This document shows, piece by piece, positions 1 through 7,600 of a stretch of DNA of 15,394 bases. The stretch's first letter is position 1; every line of letters begins with the position of its first letter. A model generated the notes under the pieces. It searched no databases. It was not told where the DNA came from and saw only the letters and a program-made list of their open reading frames with translations. The DNA comes from Clostridium sp. (GTDB lineage: Bacteria; Bacillota; Clostridia; Lachnospirales; Lachnospiraceae). The translations under genes were made by a program, and so were the position numbers. Location: contig JAEDOC010000039.1 in NCBI GenBank assembly GCA_016302185.1, positions 1-15,394 of the forward strand, read 5' to 3'.

Positions 1-1632
1 AGAATTGCCTGCTCGGCAGCGTGCGGGGCACTGATGGGGCTGATGATGCTTCTGGGGATCCGTTACAGCCGAAATGAAATCATTACCATCTCCGTACTGC
101 GTTCACTTGTGGCTTTCCTGGCGGCTGCTTCCGTATTTACGGCGCTGGTCAGTGCCTTTTACCGGATCATGGACAGGACAAAGGATGGCACTCCGGGAAA
201 CGAAGAGAAAGAGAACGGGTTCGGACGGAATTTTTGTCTGTTCTTTTTTCTGACCATGGCGGTTTATGTTCCGGTATTTCTGGCGGTTTACCCCGGAATT
301 TATTCCTATGATGCGTCCGTTCAGATCATGCAGGCTTTCGGAGTTCATCCTCTGACCACACACCATCCGCTGATTCATACCCTCTATCTGTACCTCTGTT
401 TTAAAGCGGGACAGATACTGTTTGGAAGCTTTCAGGCGGGGATGGCCATGTATGCCCTGTCTCAGGCGGTTTTTCTGGCAGCAGTGTTTTCCATTCTTCT
501 CTGGCGAATGAGAAGGAGAGGCGCTCCGCGGCTGCTTCTTCTGGTTTCCTGGCTGTATCTGGTGCTGAATCCGTATCTGACCGTATTTTCCTTTGTGACC
601 ACGAAGGATGTTGTCTTTGGTGCCTTTTTTGTTCTGGTCTTTGATCTGGCATTCGATCTGATGGCATTACCGGAGAGCTTCTTTCAAAACCGGAAGCTGA
701 CGGTTCTGTTTTTCGTCCTGGTTCTTTTCTTTTGCCTGTTTCGGAATCAGGGAATCTATGTCTACTGGTTTTTTGCTGTCTTTGCGTTTGTGGGGCTATG
801 GTGCCGGAGAGAGCGAGCGGAAGGCTGTCCTGTCCGGTTCCTTCTTGGCTCTCTGGCGGTGACGGCAGTCTGGTTCTGTCTGTCCGGTCCGATTCCCGGT
901 GCGATGGGAATCGGCAAAGGAGATTCCAGAGAGATGCTCTGTGTTCCCATGCAGCAGCTGGCCCGGGTCTGGACAGAGGAGCCGGAACGGCTGACCGAGG
1001 AGGAGAAGGAGTATATCGAGACAGTGATTGATAAAACTGCCCTGGAGTCCTATGTTCGGGTAAACGCGGATCCGGTCAAGGCCGGCTTCCGGACGGAGGT
1101 TTTAAAAGAGGATCCGGGAAGGTTTGTCTCTGTCTGGGCATCTGTGGGCAGAAAGAATGCAGACCTGTATTTTGATTCTTTCTGCATGGGCAACTGGGGA
1201 TACTGGTACCCGGGCGAGTCCCAGTACTGGATCAGCTATATCCTGTTTGACGGTGCGTTCCTGGAGCCGGAATATAACATCCTGAATGTCCGGCGTAACA
1301 CTCACTTTCCGGCGCTGGAGGAGAAACTTCGGGAGCTGGTGCTGACCCCGGTATTTGACTCTGTGCCCGTTCTGTCCTTTGTACTGAACCAGGCTTTCCC
1401 CTTCTGGCTTATGCTTACCGTTTTCTTCTGGCTGGTATGGAAGCGGAGCTTCCGGCTTCTGGCGCCGCTGTCTCTGCTTCTCGGTTACTGGGGAACCCTT
1501 CTTTTGGGGCCGGTGACATCACTGCGGTATGTTCTTCCGCTTTTGTACTGTGTACCGCGGCTGCTGGAATTCTTCTTCCATGCGGGCTTTGCTTCGGACG
1601 GCAGCAGTCAGTCAGAAAAAGAGAGTGATTAG
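1..1632 (+). CDS. DUF6020-type polytopic membrane protein (5' end cut by window)
   Basis: This is a large integral membrane protein of unknown function. The frame is already open at base 1 and the first ATG (base 34) has no ribosome binding site, so the true start is probably upstream. About 9-11 hydrophobic segments are visible. They surround one large polar loop, roughly encoded at 900-1370, that is rich in W, Y, D and E and probably faces outside. Recognisable local motifs are YPGIYSYDA just after an early hydrophobic segment, HHPLIHTLY, TTKDVVFG, FRNQGIYVY and, near the end, GPVTSLRYVLP. These match the DUF6020 pattern I know from Firmicutes. An acidic residue after the first hydrophobic segment, with many membrane spans, would fit a GT-C-like glycosyltransferase, but that is inference. 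It ends 50 bases before yqfC, and no terminator lies between them. Confidence 0.7.
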   Translation, partial: RIACSAACGALMGLMMLLGIRYSRNEIITISVLRSLVAFLAAASVFTALVSAFYRIMDRTKDGTPGNEEKENGFGRNFCLFFFLTMAVYVPVFLAVYPGIYSYDASVQIMQAFGVHPLTTHHPLIHTLYLYLCFKAGQILFGSFQAGMAMYALSQAVFLAAVFSILLWRMRRRGAPRLLLLVSWLYLVLNPYLTVFSFVTTKDVVFGAFFVLVFDLAFDLMALPESFFQNRKLTVLFFVLVLFFCLFRNQGIYVYWFFAVFAFVGLWCRRERAEGCPVRFLLGSLAVTAVWFCLSGPIPGAMGIGKGDSREMLCVPMQQLARVWTEEPERLTEEEKEYIETVIDKTALESYVRVNADPVKAGFRTEVLKEDPGRFVSVWASVGRKNADLYFDSFCMGNWGYWYPGESQYWISYILFDGAFLEPEYNILNVRRNTHFPALEEKLRELVLTPVFDSVPVLSFVLNQAFPFWLMLTVFFWLVWKRSFRLLAPLSLLLGYWGTLLLGPVTSLRYVLPLLYCVPRLLEFFFHAGFASDGSSQSEKESD

Positions 1633-1646
1633 AAAACACTTACAAT

Positions 1647-1654
1647 CATATAAT
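1647..1654 (+). promoter_or_regulatory. Candidate -10 element upstream of yqfC
   Basis: The octamer CATATAAT differs by one base from the sigma-E -10 consensus CATACAAT and also contains a perfect sigma-A TATAAT at 1649-1654. It lies in the short AT-rich gap between the membrane protein gene and yqfC, about 30 bases before the start codon. No good -35 is seen for either factor: GTGATT at 1625-1630 is a poor sigma-A match and GATTAGA at 1627-1633 a poor sigma-E match. In B. subtilis yqfCD are mother-cell genes under sigma-E, which makes the sigma-E reading attractive but unproven. Confidence 0.35.
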
Positions 1655-1682
1655 ATTCAGAAAGACGAGGAAGGCGGGATGC

Positions 1683-1958
1683 GTGTTGTTTCGCAGACAG
1701 AGAAAAGAGGTTGTTTCATCCCTTCACCTGCCGGAAGACGTCTTTCTCGGAGAGATGCTTCTGTACCTTACCGGCAGCACATCGGCTGTGGTGGAAAATT
1801 ACAGAAGCATTCTCTTTTTTTCGGATACCATGCTGAAATTGAAGGGAAAACATTCCCGCCTGACGGTCAACGGAACTTCCCTTACCATTGATTATTATGA
1901 CAGGGAGCAGCTGAAAATCACCGGTCTGATCCGGTCTGTGGAATTTGATTCGATCTAA
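1683..1958 (+). CDS. yqfC: Sporulation protein YqfC
   Basis: This small protein of 91 residues belongs to the YqfC sporulation family, made in the mother cell in Bacillus; its molecular role is not known. The family signature is clear: an ENYRSILFFSD segment in the middle, then a basic stretch, then LTIDYYDREQLKITG near the C-terminus, with the usual family length. There is no ATG in frame. GTG at 1683 is preferred because GAGGAAGG at 1667-1674 lies 8 bases before it; TTG at 1686 is the alternative. An out-of-frame ATG at 1679 sits between this ribosome binding site and the GTG and would give an unrelated 70-residue peptide, so the gene is easily missed. yqfD follows after 13 bases, as in other endospore formers. 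Confidence 0.88.
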   Translation: MLFRRQRKEVVSSLHLPEDVFLGEMLLYLTGSTSAVVENYRSILFFSDTMLKLKGKHSRLTVNGTSLTIDYYDREQLKITGLIRSVEFDSI

Positions 1959-1971
1959 TCGGGAGGAAAGA

Positions 1972-3186
1972 ATGAGAGAATGGTATCATTACCTTCGCGG
2001 ATACGTATTCCTGCGTATGATCGGACTTTCTCCGGAACGGTTTCTGAATTTGTGCTGCTCCGCCGGTCTGGAGCTGTGGCAGGTAAGACAGGAGAAGGAC
2101 GGATGTCTTTTCTGTATGGATCTGCAATCATTTCTGCACTGCCGTCCCTATGCCAGAAAATCCGGTGTCAGGCTGTTTGTGAAAAAGCGGGTCGGCCTTC
2201 CCTTTATTCTGCACCGCAACCGCACCAGAGGCTTGTGGGCTGCCGGGGTTCTGGCCTTTTTTGGCCTTCTGTTCGGGCTGTCACTCTTCCTCTGGGATAT
2301 TGAGTATCAGGGGAATCAAGCGGTTACGGACAGCCAGCTGGAACATTCTCTGGACCGGATGGGGATTCACTGCGGAATTCTGAAATGGAAGATTTCCTGT
2401 GAAGAGCTGGAGACGGCACTGCGGGAGGAGTATAACGGGATTACCTGGGTATCTGCCCGGGTTAGCGGGACGAGACTGTATGTTCACATTAAGGAAAATG
2501 AGGTGCTTATGGAAGTGCCGAAGCAGGAGATGATTCCCTGTGATCTTGTGGCTGAGGCGGACGCGGTAATCACCCGGGTCGTGGTTCGGAGTGGTATTCC
2601 GCTGGTGAAGCCTGGAGATACCGTGAAAAAAGGGCAGGTGCTGGTGACTGGACGGATCCCGATTACGGATGATTCCGGTACGGAGATTGCCGTTCATGAG
2701 GTGACTGCGGATGCAGATATTCTGGGAATCCGCACGCGAACGGAGAAGAAGGTGATGTCCCGCTGGCACCGGGTGGAGAATCCAACCGGAAGAAAACGCA
2801 GCGGGCTGTCTGTGTCTGCGGGGCCGGTTCATTTTCTCTGGATGCTTCCTGGTCGTAAGAATACAGAATGGAATACGGTGACAACCTATCGTCAGGCAGA
2901 GCTTCTGGGAGACTTTGTTCTGCCGGTGACCTTTGGATTTATTGATTCTGAGGAGGTGAGCACCTGCGAAGCATATTATTCGGAGCAGGAGCTTTCCGTA
3001 CTGGCTTCTGCCTATCAATCACAGGTAATGGAAAATTTAATGGAAAAGGGGGTACACATTATTGAAAATAATGTTAAAATATTAGTTAACGGTTCTGTCT
3101 GCAGATTTGTGGTAGATCTGAAGACAGAGGAAGCAATTCAGGGAAAGACACAGCAAGGAGAACAAACAGCGAATGAGCATAATTGA
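1972..3186 (+). CDS. yqfD: Sporulation protein YqfD
   Basis: This 404-residue protein matches the YqfD family in length (about 400 residues) and layout. Members are membrane proteins needed for sporulation and co-encoded with YqfC; the mechanism is unknown. The N-terminal 80 residues are basic and rich in aromatics (MREWYHYLRGYVFLRM at the start). One strong membrane span covers about residues 87-109, followed by the typical WDIEYQGN segment. The remaining 300 residues look like a beta-rich extracytoplasmic part, with phrases such as VVVRSGIPLVKPGDTVKKGQ that suggest a lipoyl-like or barrel-sandwich fold (inference). ATG 1972 is chosen because GGGAGGAAAG at 1961-1970 precedes it; an in-frame TTG at 1945 lies inside yqfC and lacks a site. 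Its end overlaps phoH by 14 bases, which suggests translational coupling. Confidence 0.9.
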   Translation: MREWYHYLRGYVFLRMIGLSPERFLNLCCSAGLELWQVRQEKDGCLFCMDLQSFLHCRPYARKSGVRLFVKKRVGLPFILHRNRTRGLWAAGVLAFFGLLFGLSLFLWDIEYQGNQAVTDSQLEHSLDRMGIHCGILKWKISCEELETALREEYNGITWVSARVSGTRLYVHIKENEVLMEVPKQEMIPCDLVAEADAVITRVVVRSGIPLVKPGDTVKKGQVLVTGRIPITDDSGTEIAVHEVTADADILGIRTRTEKKVMSRWHRVENPTGRKRSGLSVSAGPVHFLWMLPGRKNTEWNTVTTYRQAELLGDFVLPVTFGFIDSEEVSTCEAYYSEQELSVLASAYQSQVMENLMEKGVHIIENNVKILVNGSVCRFVVDLKTEEAIQGKTQQGEQTANEHN

Positions 3187-4225
3187 GACAATGATTGATA
3201 TCCCCATGGAGCATGTACAGAATGTGTGCGGTCAGTTTGACATCTATTTAAAGAAGATAGAGCGCACTCTCCATGTAACGATGATTACGCGGGATGATGC
3301 TTTAAAGATTATCGGCCCGGAGCAGGCCATCCGTCAGGCGAAGGTTGTACTTAATAATCTTCTGGAGCTTTCGAAGCGGGGAAATCACATCACGGAACAG
3401 AATGTGGATTATGCCCTTTCGCTTTCTTTTACGGAACAGTCGGATCAGATTCTGGAGATTGACAAGGATATTATCTGCCGTACCATTAACGGAAAGCCCA
3501 TTAAGCCGAAAACCATGGGACAGAAGCAATATGTGGATCTGATTCGGAAGAAGATGATTGTATTCGGGGTCGGTCCGGCCGGTACCGGAAAAACGTATCT
3601 GGCCATGGCGATGGCTATTGCCGCTTTTAAGAGCGGGGAAGTGAACCGGATTATTCTGACCCGTCCGGCCATCGAGGCGGGAGAGAAGCTGGGCTTTCTT
3701 CCCGGCGATCTGCAGAGTAAGATTGATCCTTATCTTCGCCCTCTTTATGATGCATTGTATCAGATTATGGGAGCAGAGAGTTATCTGCATAATTCGGAGA
3801 AGGGCTTAATTGAGGTGGCGCCTCTGGCCTACATGAGAGGAAGGACCTTGGACAATGCCTTTATTATTCTGGATGAGGCTCAGAATACGACACCGGCGCA
3901 GATGAAGATGTTCCTGACCCGAATTGGTTTTGGCTCCAAGGTAATCATCACCGGAGACCAGTCCCAGAAGGACCTTCCTTCCGGTGCGGTGTCAGGTCTG
4001 GATACCGCCATGAAGGTGTTAAAGAAGATTGATGATATCGGCTTCTGTATGCTGACCAGTACCGATGTGGTCCGTCATCCGCTGGTACAGAAGATTGTGG
4101 AGGCCTATGATGCTTATGAGGCCAGGGAGTCGAAGCGTACGAAGGATCACAGGGAAGATCATCGGGAGGAACGGAGAGATGATCGGGATCGGAAAGACGA
4201 AAGAAGGGGGAGAATCTACAGATGA
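3173..4225 (+). CDS. phoH: PhoH-family ATPase
   Basis: This cytoplasmic P-loop ATPase of the PhoH/YbeZ family is linked to RNA metabolism and usually encoded beside YbeY. The protein has 350 residues. The N-terminal 100 residues hold a KH-like region (ALKIIGPEQAIRQAKVVLNNL). The Walker A motif GPAGTGKT is at residues 134-141, followed by ILTRPAIEAGEKLGFLPGD. The Walker B motif FIILDEAQN starts at about residue 230, and ITGDQSQKDLP follows. All nucleotide-binding residues are present. An unusual feature is the C-terminal tail, residues 316-350, almost entirely R, K, D, E and H; B. subtilis PhoH is about 30 residues shorter. ATG 3173 lies inside the yqfD end and is served by AAGGAGAA at about 3155-3162. 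The stop overlaps the ybeY start as ATGA. Confidence 0.95.
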   Translation: MSIIETMIDIPMEHVQNVCGQFDIYLKKIERTLHVTMITRDDALKIIGPEQAIRQAKVVLNNLLELSKRGNHITEQNVDYALSLSFTEQSDQILEIDKDIICRTINGKPIKPKTMGQKQYVDLIRKKMIVFGVGPAGTGKTYLAMAMAIAAFKSGEVNRIILTRPAIEAGEKLGFLPGDLQSKIDPYLRPLYDALYQIMGAESYLHNSEKGLIEVAPLAYMRGRTLDNAFIILDEAQNTTPAQMKMFLTRIGFGSKVIITGDQSQKDLPSGAVSGLDTAMKVLKKIDDIGFCMLTSTDVVRHPLVQKIVEAYDAYEARESKRTKDHREDHREERRDDRDRKDERRGRIYR

Positions 4226-4719
4226 CAATCAATATTGAGTATGAAGCGGAAAAGAAGCTTGCACTTCCCTATGAAGAGATCATTGAAGATGTGGTAAACG
4301 CAGCGATGGATTATGAAGGATGCCCCTATGAGGCGGAGGTAAATGTTCTTCTGACAGACAATGAGGAGATTCACAGGATTAATCTGGAGTTTCGGAATAT
4401 CGATCGGGAAACGGATGTTCTGTCCTTCCCCATGGGAGATTATGATGTGCCTGGAGACTTTGAACGGCTGGAGGAGCAGTCTGAGGATTATTTTAATCCG
4501 GAGACGGGCGAATTGTTGCTGGGAGATATCGTGATCTCTGTAGATAAGGTGGAGGAGCAGGCAGAGAAGTACGGTCATTCCCAGACACGGGAGCTGGCTT
4601 TTCTGGTGGCGCACAGCATGCTGCATCTCTTCGGTTATGACCATATGGAAGAGGAAGAGCGTCTGTTAATGGAACAGAAACAGGAGGAGATTCTCAAGCT
4701 GAAAGGATACACAAGATGA
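4222..4719 (+). CDS. ybeY: Endoribonuclease YbeY (rRNA maturation factor)
   Basis: YbeY is a zinc-dependent single-strand endoribonuclease family acting in 16S rRNA 3' end processing and ribosome quality control. The 165-residue length is normal. The zinc-binding motif is complete: His131, His135 and His141 lie in HSMLHLFGYDH. The first motif Gly is Ser here, a change I associate with clostridial members and which leaves the metal ligands intact. The conserved NxEFRNID and TDVLSFPM segments lie upstream (residues about 53-75). The start overlaps the phoH stop in ATGA, and GGGGGAG at about 4206-4212 is the ribosome binding site, so the two are coupled. PhoH and YbeY are classic partners. The membrane HD-phosphodiesterase gene pgpH, which sits between them in Bacillus, is absent. 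The stop again overlaps the next start. Confidence 0.95.
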   Translation: MTINIEYEAEKKLALPYEEIIEDVVNAAMDYEGCPYEAEVNVLLTDNEEIHRINLEFRNIDRETDVLSFPMGDYDVPGDFERLEEQSEDYFNPETGELLLGDIVISVDKVEEQAEKYGHSQTRELAFLVAHSMLHLFGYDHMEEEERLLMEQKQEEILKLKGYTR

Positions 4720-5858
4720 AAAAACGGGGACGAGCACTGGCAGCTTTGTTTGCTGCGCTGACACTGGGAACCGGTCTTTGCGCCTGTTCCGGATATGAAA
4801 AGGCAGATGCACCGGTAAAGACCGCAGAAGAAACGCAGAAGGAACTGCCGGTAATATCGATTGAGGAGGAGACTGAGGCCGAAGAAGAGAAAACGGAGGT
4901 AAATCCTCAGGAACAGGAGAGGATCGAGAAGGACGGGATGATTCCCAGCTATTTGACCGGGCTGATGACTCCGGTAGAGATTGCAAACCGCAGGCCGCTG
5001 GCGATTATGATGAGCAATGATAAGGCAGCGCTGCCAAATTACGGAATTAACGATGCTGATGTGGTGTATGAGGCACCGGTGGAGGGAGGAATGAACCGGT
5101 ATATGGCGATCATCGAGGATTATGATGATCTGGAGCGGATTGGTTCCGTGAGAAGCTGCCGTACGTATTATACGTATTTTTCCCGGGAATTTGAGGCTGT
5201 CTATGCCCATTTCGGTCAGAGCTCTTTCGCTCTTCCCTATCTGGCCCAGATGGAGCATATCAACGGAATTGAGGGTCGGGGCGCGTCTGCGTTCTATCGG
5301 ACGAACGATCGGAAATCTCCGCATAATGCCTATACCAGTGGAAAGAAGATCAATGCGGCTATTGAGGATATGGGAATTTCCCGCGAGTATCCAAAAACCT
5401 ATGAGGGACACTATCATTTTGCAAAGGAGGATTGTCCCGTGGTTCTGGAGGATGGCTTTGCCGCTTCCTATGTGCGGCCTGGCTATGTCATGAACAATCC
5501 CTGGTTCGAGTACAATCCGGAGGACGGACTCTATTACCGGTTCCAGTACGGTGCTCCTCATAAGGGAGATCAGGGGCAGATCGCGGTGAAAAACATCCTG
5601 TTTCAGTATTGCCACTGGAAGTATTATGAGCCGTCAGAATATCTGGACATTAATGTACATACGCCCAATGCCGGGTATTATTTTACCAATGGCAGGGGTG
5701 AGGTGGTAACCTGGGAGAAGGACGGTGCTCTTGGGGTAACCCATTATTATGATAAAAACGGTCAGGAGATCCTGCTGAATCCGGGAAAAACCTGGGTATG
5801 CATCCTGCAGACTGACCGGATGGATAAGGCGGAATATTATGGAGACACGACGCAGTAG
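4716..5858 (+). CDS. DUF3048 (YerB-like) lipoprotein
   Basis: This is a predicted surface lipoprotein of 380 residues. It has a short basic N-terminus, a hydrophobic core and the lipobox LCAC, so Cys24 would be lipidated. A flexible linker rich in E, K and T (residues about 26-75) leads to the folded domain. The DUF3048 pattern begins at about residue 92 with RPLAIMMSND, followed by YEAPVEGGMNRYMAI, GSVRSCRTYY and AHFGQSSFA. The second half, about 270-375, is the conserved C-terminal part seen in YerB proteins. No enzymatic activity is established for this family to my knowledge. ATG 4716 overlaps the ybeY stop and has AAAGGA 8 bases upstream. Its own end overlaps the flippase gene by 20 bases, so the two are probably produced together; an envelope role is therefore inferred. 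Confidence 0.92.
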   Translation: MKKRGRALAALFAALTLGTGLCACSGYEKADAPVKTAEETQKELPVISIEEETEAEEEKTEVNPQEQERIEKDGMIPSYLTGLMTPVEIANRRPLAIMMSNDKAALPNYGINDADVVYEAPVEGGMNRYMAIIEDYDDLERIGSVRSCRTYYTYFSREFEAVYAHFGQSSFALPYLAQMEHINGIEGRGASAFYRTNDRKSPHNAYTSGKKINAAIEDMGISREYPKTYEGHYHFAKEDCPVVLEDGFAASYVRPGYVMNNPWFEYNPEDGLYYRFQYGAPHKGDQGQIAVKNILFQYCHWKYYEPSEYLDINVHTPNAGYYFTNGRGEVVTWEKDGALGVTHYYDKNGQEILLNPGKTWVCILQTDRMDKAEYYGDTTQ

Positions 5859-7545
5859 ACGTAAACCCGGTACAGGAGCAGCTTCTGTTCCTGTACCGGC
5901 TGCGAAGAAAAAAGAAGCTAATTTTGTGGTGCAGGGAAGTATTCTGGCGGTGGCTGGAATTATCGTCCGTCTGATTGGCATGCTGTACCGGATTCCGATG
6001 ACTAATATTATCGGAGACGAGGGTATGGGATATTATTCCACGGCATTTAATGTGTATAATATTATGCTGATTCTCTCTTCCTACAGCCTGCCGCTGGCGG
6101 TTTCCAAGATGGTGGCGGCCAGAATTGCCCGCGGGCAGTACCGGAATATGTCCCGGGTGCTTTGTGCGGCTTTAGTTTATGCGACAATTGCCGGAGGACT
6201 GGCCTGCTTTATTACCTGGAATTTTGCAGATTTCTTTGCGGGAACGGTTTTCAATGCGCCGTTGTGCAGCTATGCTCTCCGGACACTGGCACCGACCATC
6301 TGGATCATGGCATACTTAGGAGTGCTCCGCGGATTTTTCCAGGGCCACGGAACCATGGTTCCCACCGCGCTCTCTCAAATCTTTGAGCAGATTGTCAATG
6401 CAGTAATCAGCGTGGTGGCTGCAGGAGTTCTTTTTAAGGTGGGACTGGATTCCAATAAGGTGTATGAGACTACCGGCTATCCGGAGGCATTCGGTGCAGC
6501 AGGTGGTACGATCGGAACCGGAAGCGGTGCATTTGCGGCCTTTTTGTTTATGCTGCTTTTATTCTTTCTGTTCCGTCCAACCCTGAAAAAACGGATTCGC
6601 AAGGACAGGAGCGGAGCTGTGGAATCTTACGGACAGATTTCAAGGATTCTGTTTTGGACGGTAGTGCCTGTGATTGTCAGCTCCTCCGTTTATAATATCA
6701 ACGGAGTGATTGATAACGGAATTATGGCTCATGGTATGGAGTCCCTGGGGCAGGGAAAGGAATTCCTGGTTCTCTGGGGTGTTTATAATAACAAATATAT
6801 GCTTTTGGTTCACGTCCCGCTGGCCATTGCAAATTCGCTGGCCTCCTCTCTGATTCCGTCTCTTTCGGGTGCCATGGCGAGGGAGGATATGGCATCGGTA
6901 CGGGCCAAGACAGGTCTGGCAATTCGTTTTGCTATGATGATTGCAATCCCTTCTGCGGTTGGTCTGACCGTGCTGGCGGCACCGGTGACCAATTTGTTAT
7001 TCCGCGGCGGTGAGAATACGGAAGCGATTCGGATGCTGATTACCGGATCGGCGGCAGTTGTTTTCCTGTCTCTTTCTACAGTGACAAATGCGATTCTGCA
7101 GGGAATCAACCGGATGAACGTGCCGGTGCGGAATGCTCTGATTGCGCTGGTTCTCCACGTGATCCTGCTGTATGTGATGCTGATGTTCTGCAGGATGGGA
7201 ATCTACAGCATGGTATTTTCCAATATCCTGTTTGCCCTGTTTATCTGCCTGCTGAATGCCGTGGCAATCCGCCGGGCGATCCGTTACCGCCAGGAGATGG
7301 TAAAGACCTTTGTGATTCCTGCCGTGGCGTCTGCGCTGATGGGAATCTCGGCTTATCTGGCTTACCGCGGCGTGATGCTGGTAATTCACAGTAATCTGAT
7401 GGGGACTCTCGTTTCTGTGATGGTTGCCGTCATGGTATATGGGGTCTTATTAATCCGGCTTCATGGAATCGAGGCCTCTGAGCTGAAATCCATGCCGGGA
7501 GGAACCAGACTTCTTGGCTTGTGCCGGAAGCTGCATCTGATGTAA
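5839..7545 (+). CDS. MurJ/SpoVB/YtgP-family lipid flippase
   Basis: This 568-residue protein belongs to the oligosaccharide-flippase superfamily (MOP exporters) that includes lipid II flippase MurJ/YtgP and the sporulation protein SpoVB. A basic and Ala/Pro-rich cytoplasmic N-terminus of about 30 residues precedes 13-14 hydrophobic segments. Family phrases are clear: VRLIGMLYRIPMTNIIGDEG near residues 45-60, LPLAVSKMVAARIARGQYR, and GFFQGHGTMVPTALSQIFEQ, with the Arg-Gly before it and the FFQG typical of YtgP and SpoVB. Length exceeds SpoVB (about 518) and is closer to YtgP (about 544). Whether it serves vegetative wall synthesis or spore cortex synthesis cannot be told from sequence; sporulation neighbours suggest either. 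AAGGCGG at 5826-5832 serves ATG 5839. A 55-base gap follows. Confidence 0.9.
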   Translation: METRRSRRKPGTGAASVPVPAAKKKEANFVVQGSILAVAGIIVRLIGMLYRIPMTNIIGDEGMGYYSTAFNVYNIMLILSSYSLPLAVSKMVAARIARGQYRNMSRVLCAALVYATIAGGLACFITWNFADFFAGTVFNAPLCSYALRTLAPTIWIMAYLGVLRGFFQGHGTMVPTALSQIFEQIVNAVISVVAAGVLFKVGLDSNKVYETTGYPEAFGAAGGTIGTGSGAFAAFLFMLLLFFLFRPTLKKRIRKDRSGAVESYGQISRILFWTVVPVIVSSSVYNINGVIDNGIMAHGMESLGQGKEFLVLWGVYNNKYMLLVHVPLAIANSLASSLIPSLSGAMAREDMASVRAKTGLAIRFAMMIAIPSAVGLTVLAAPVTNLLFRGGENTEAIRMLITGSAAVVFLSLSTVTNAILQGINRMNVPVRNALIALVLHVILLYVMLMFCRMGIYSMVFSNILFALFICLLNAVAIRRAIRYRQEMVKTFVIPAVASALMGISAYLAYRGVMLVIHSNLMGTLVSVMVAVMVYGVLLIRLHGIEASELKSMPGGTRLLGLCRKLHLM

Positions 7546-7600
7546 TACGTTTAGAATGGAAGAAAAAAGCAGATACTAGGATTACTTAGGAGGTAATTCC

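Noticed and set aside
732..1031. Plus-strand frame of 99 codons inside the DUF6020-type gene
   Set aside because: It lies wholly inside the membrane protein gene, has no ribosome binding site and shows low-complexity Gly/Arg/Ser content.
1529..1891. Plus-strand frame of 120 codons overlapping the end of the membrane gene and yqfC
   Set aside because: It overlaps two better supported genes in another frame and its translation resembles no family; only its internal ATG at 1679 is noted as a decoy.
1921..1938. Short direct repeat GGTCTGATCC/GGTCTG near the end of yqfC
   Set aside because: It is a few codons long, lies within coding sequence, and fits chance codon reuse.
2281..3018. Open frame of 245 codons on the minus strand across yqfD
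   Set aside because: It is antisense to a well supported gene, its product has the His/Arg/Pro-rich composition typical of shadow frames, and no start site is supported.
4635..5615. Long open frame of 326 codons on the minus strand across the DUF3048 gene
   Set aside because: It mirrors a strong family match on the + strand, has no convincing ribosome binding site, and its translation is rich in Arg, Ile, Leu, Ser and His with no recognisable domain.
7514..7557. Possible promoter before the BofC-like gene (TTGTGC with TAATAC, or TAGAAT)
   Set aside because: Each box matches only about half of the consensus or has no partner at the right distance.
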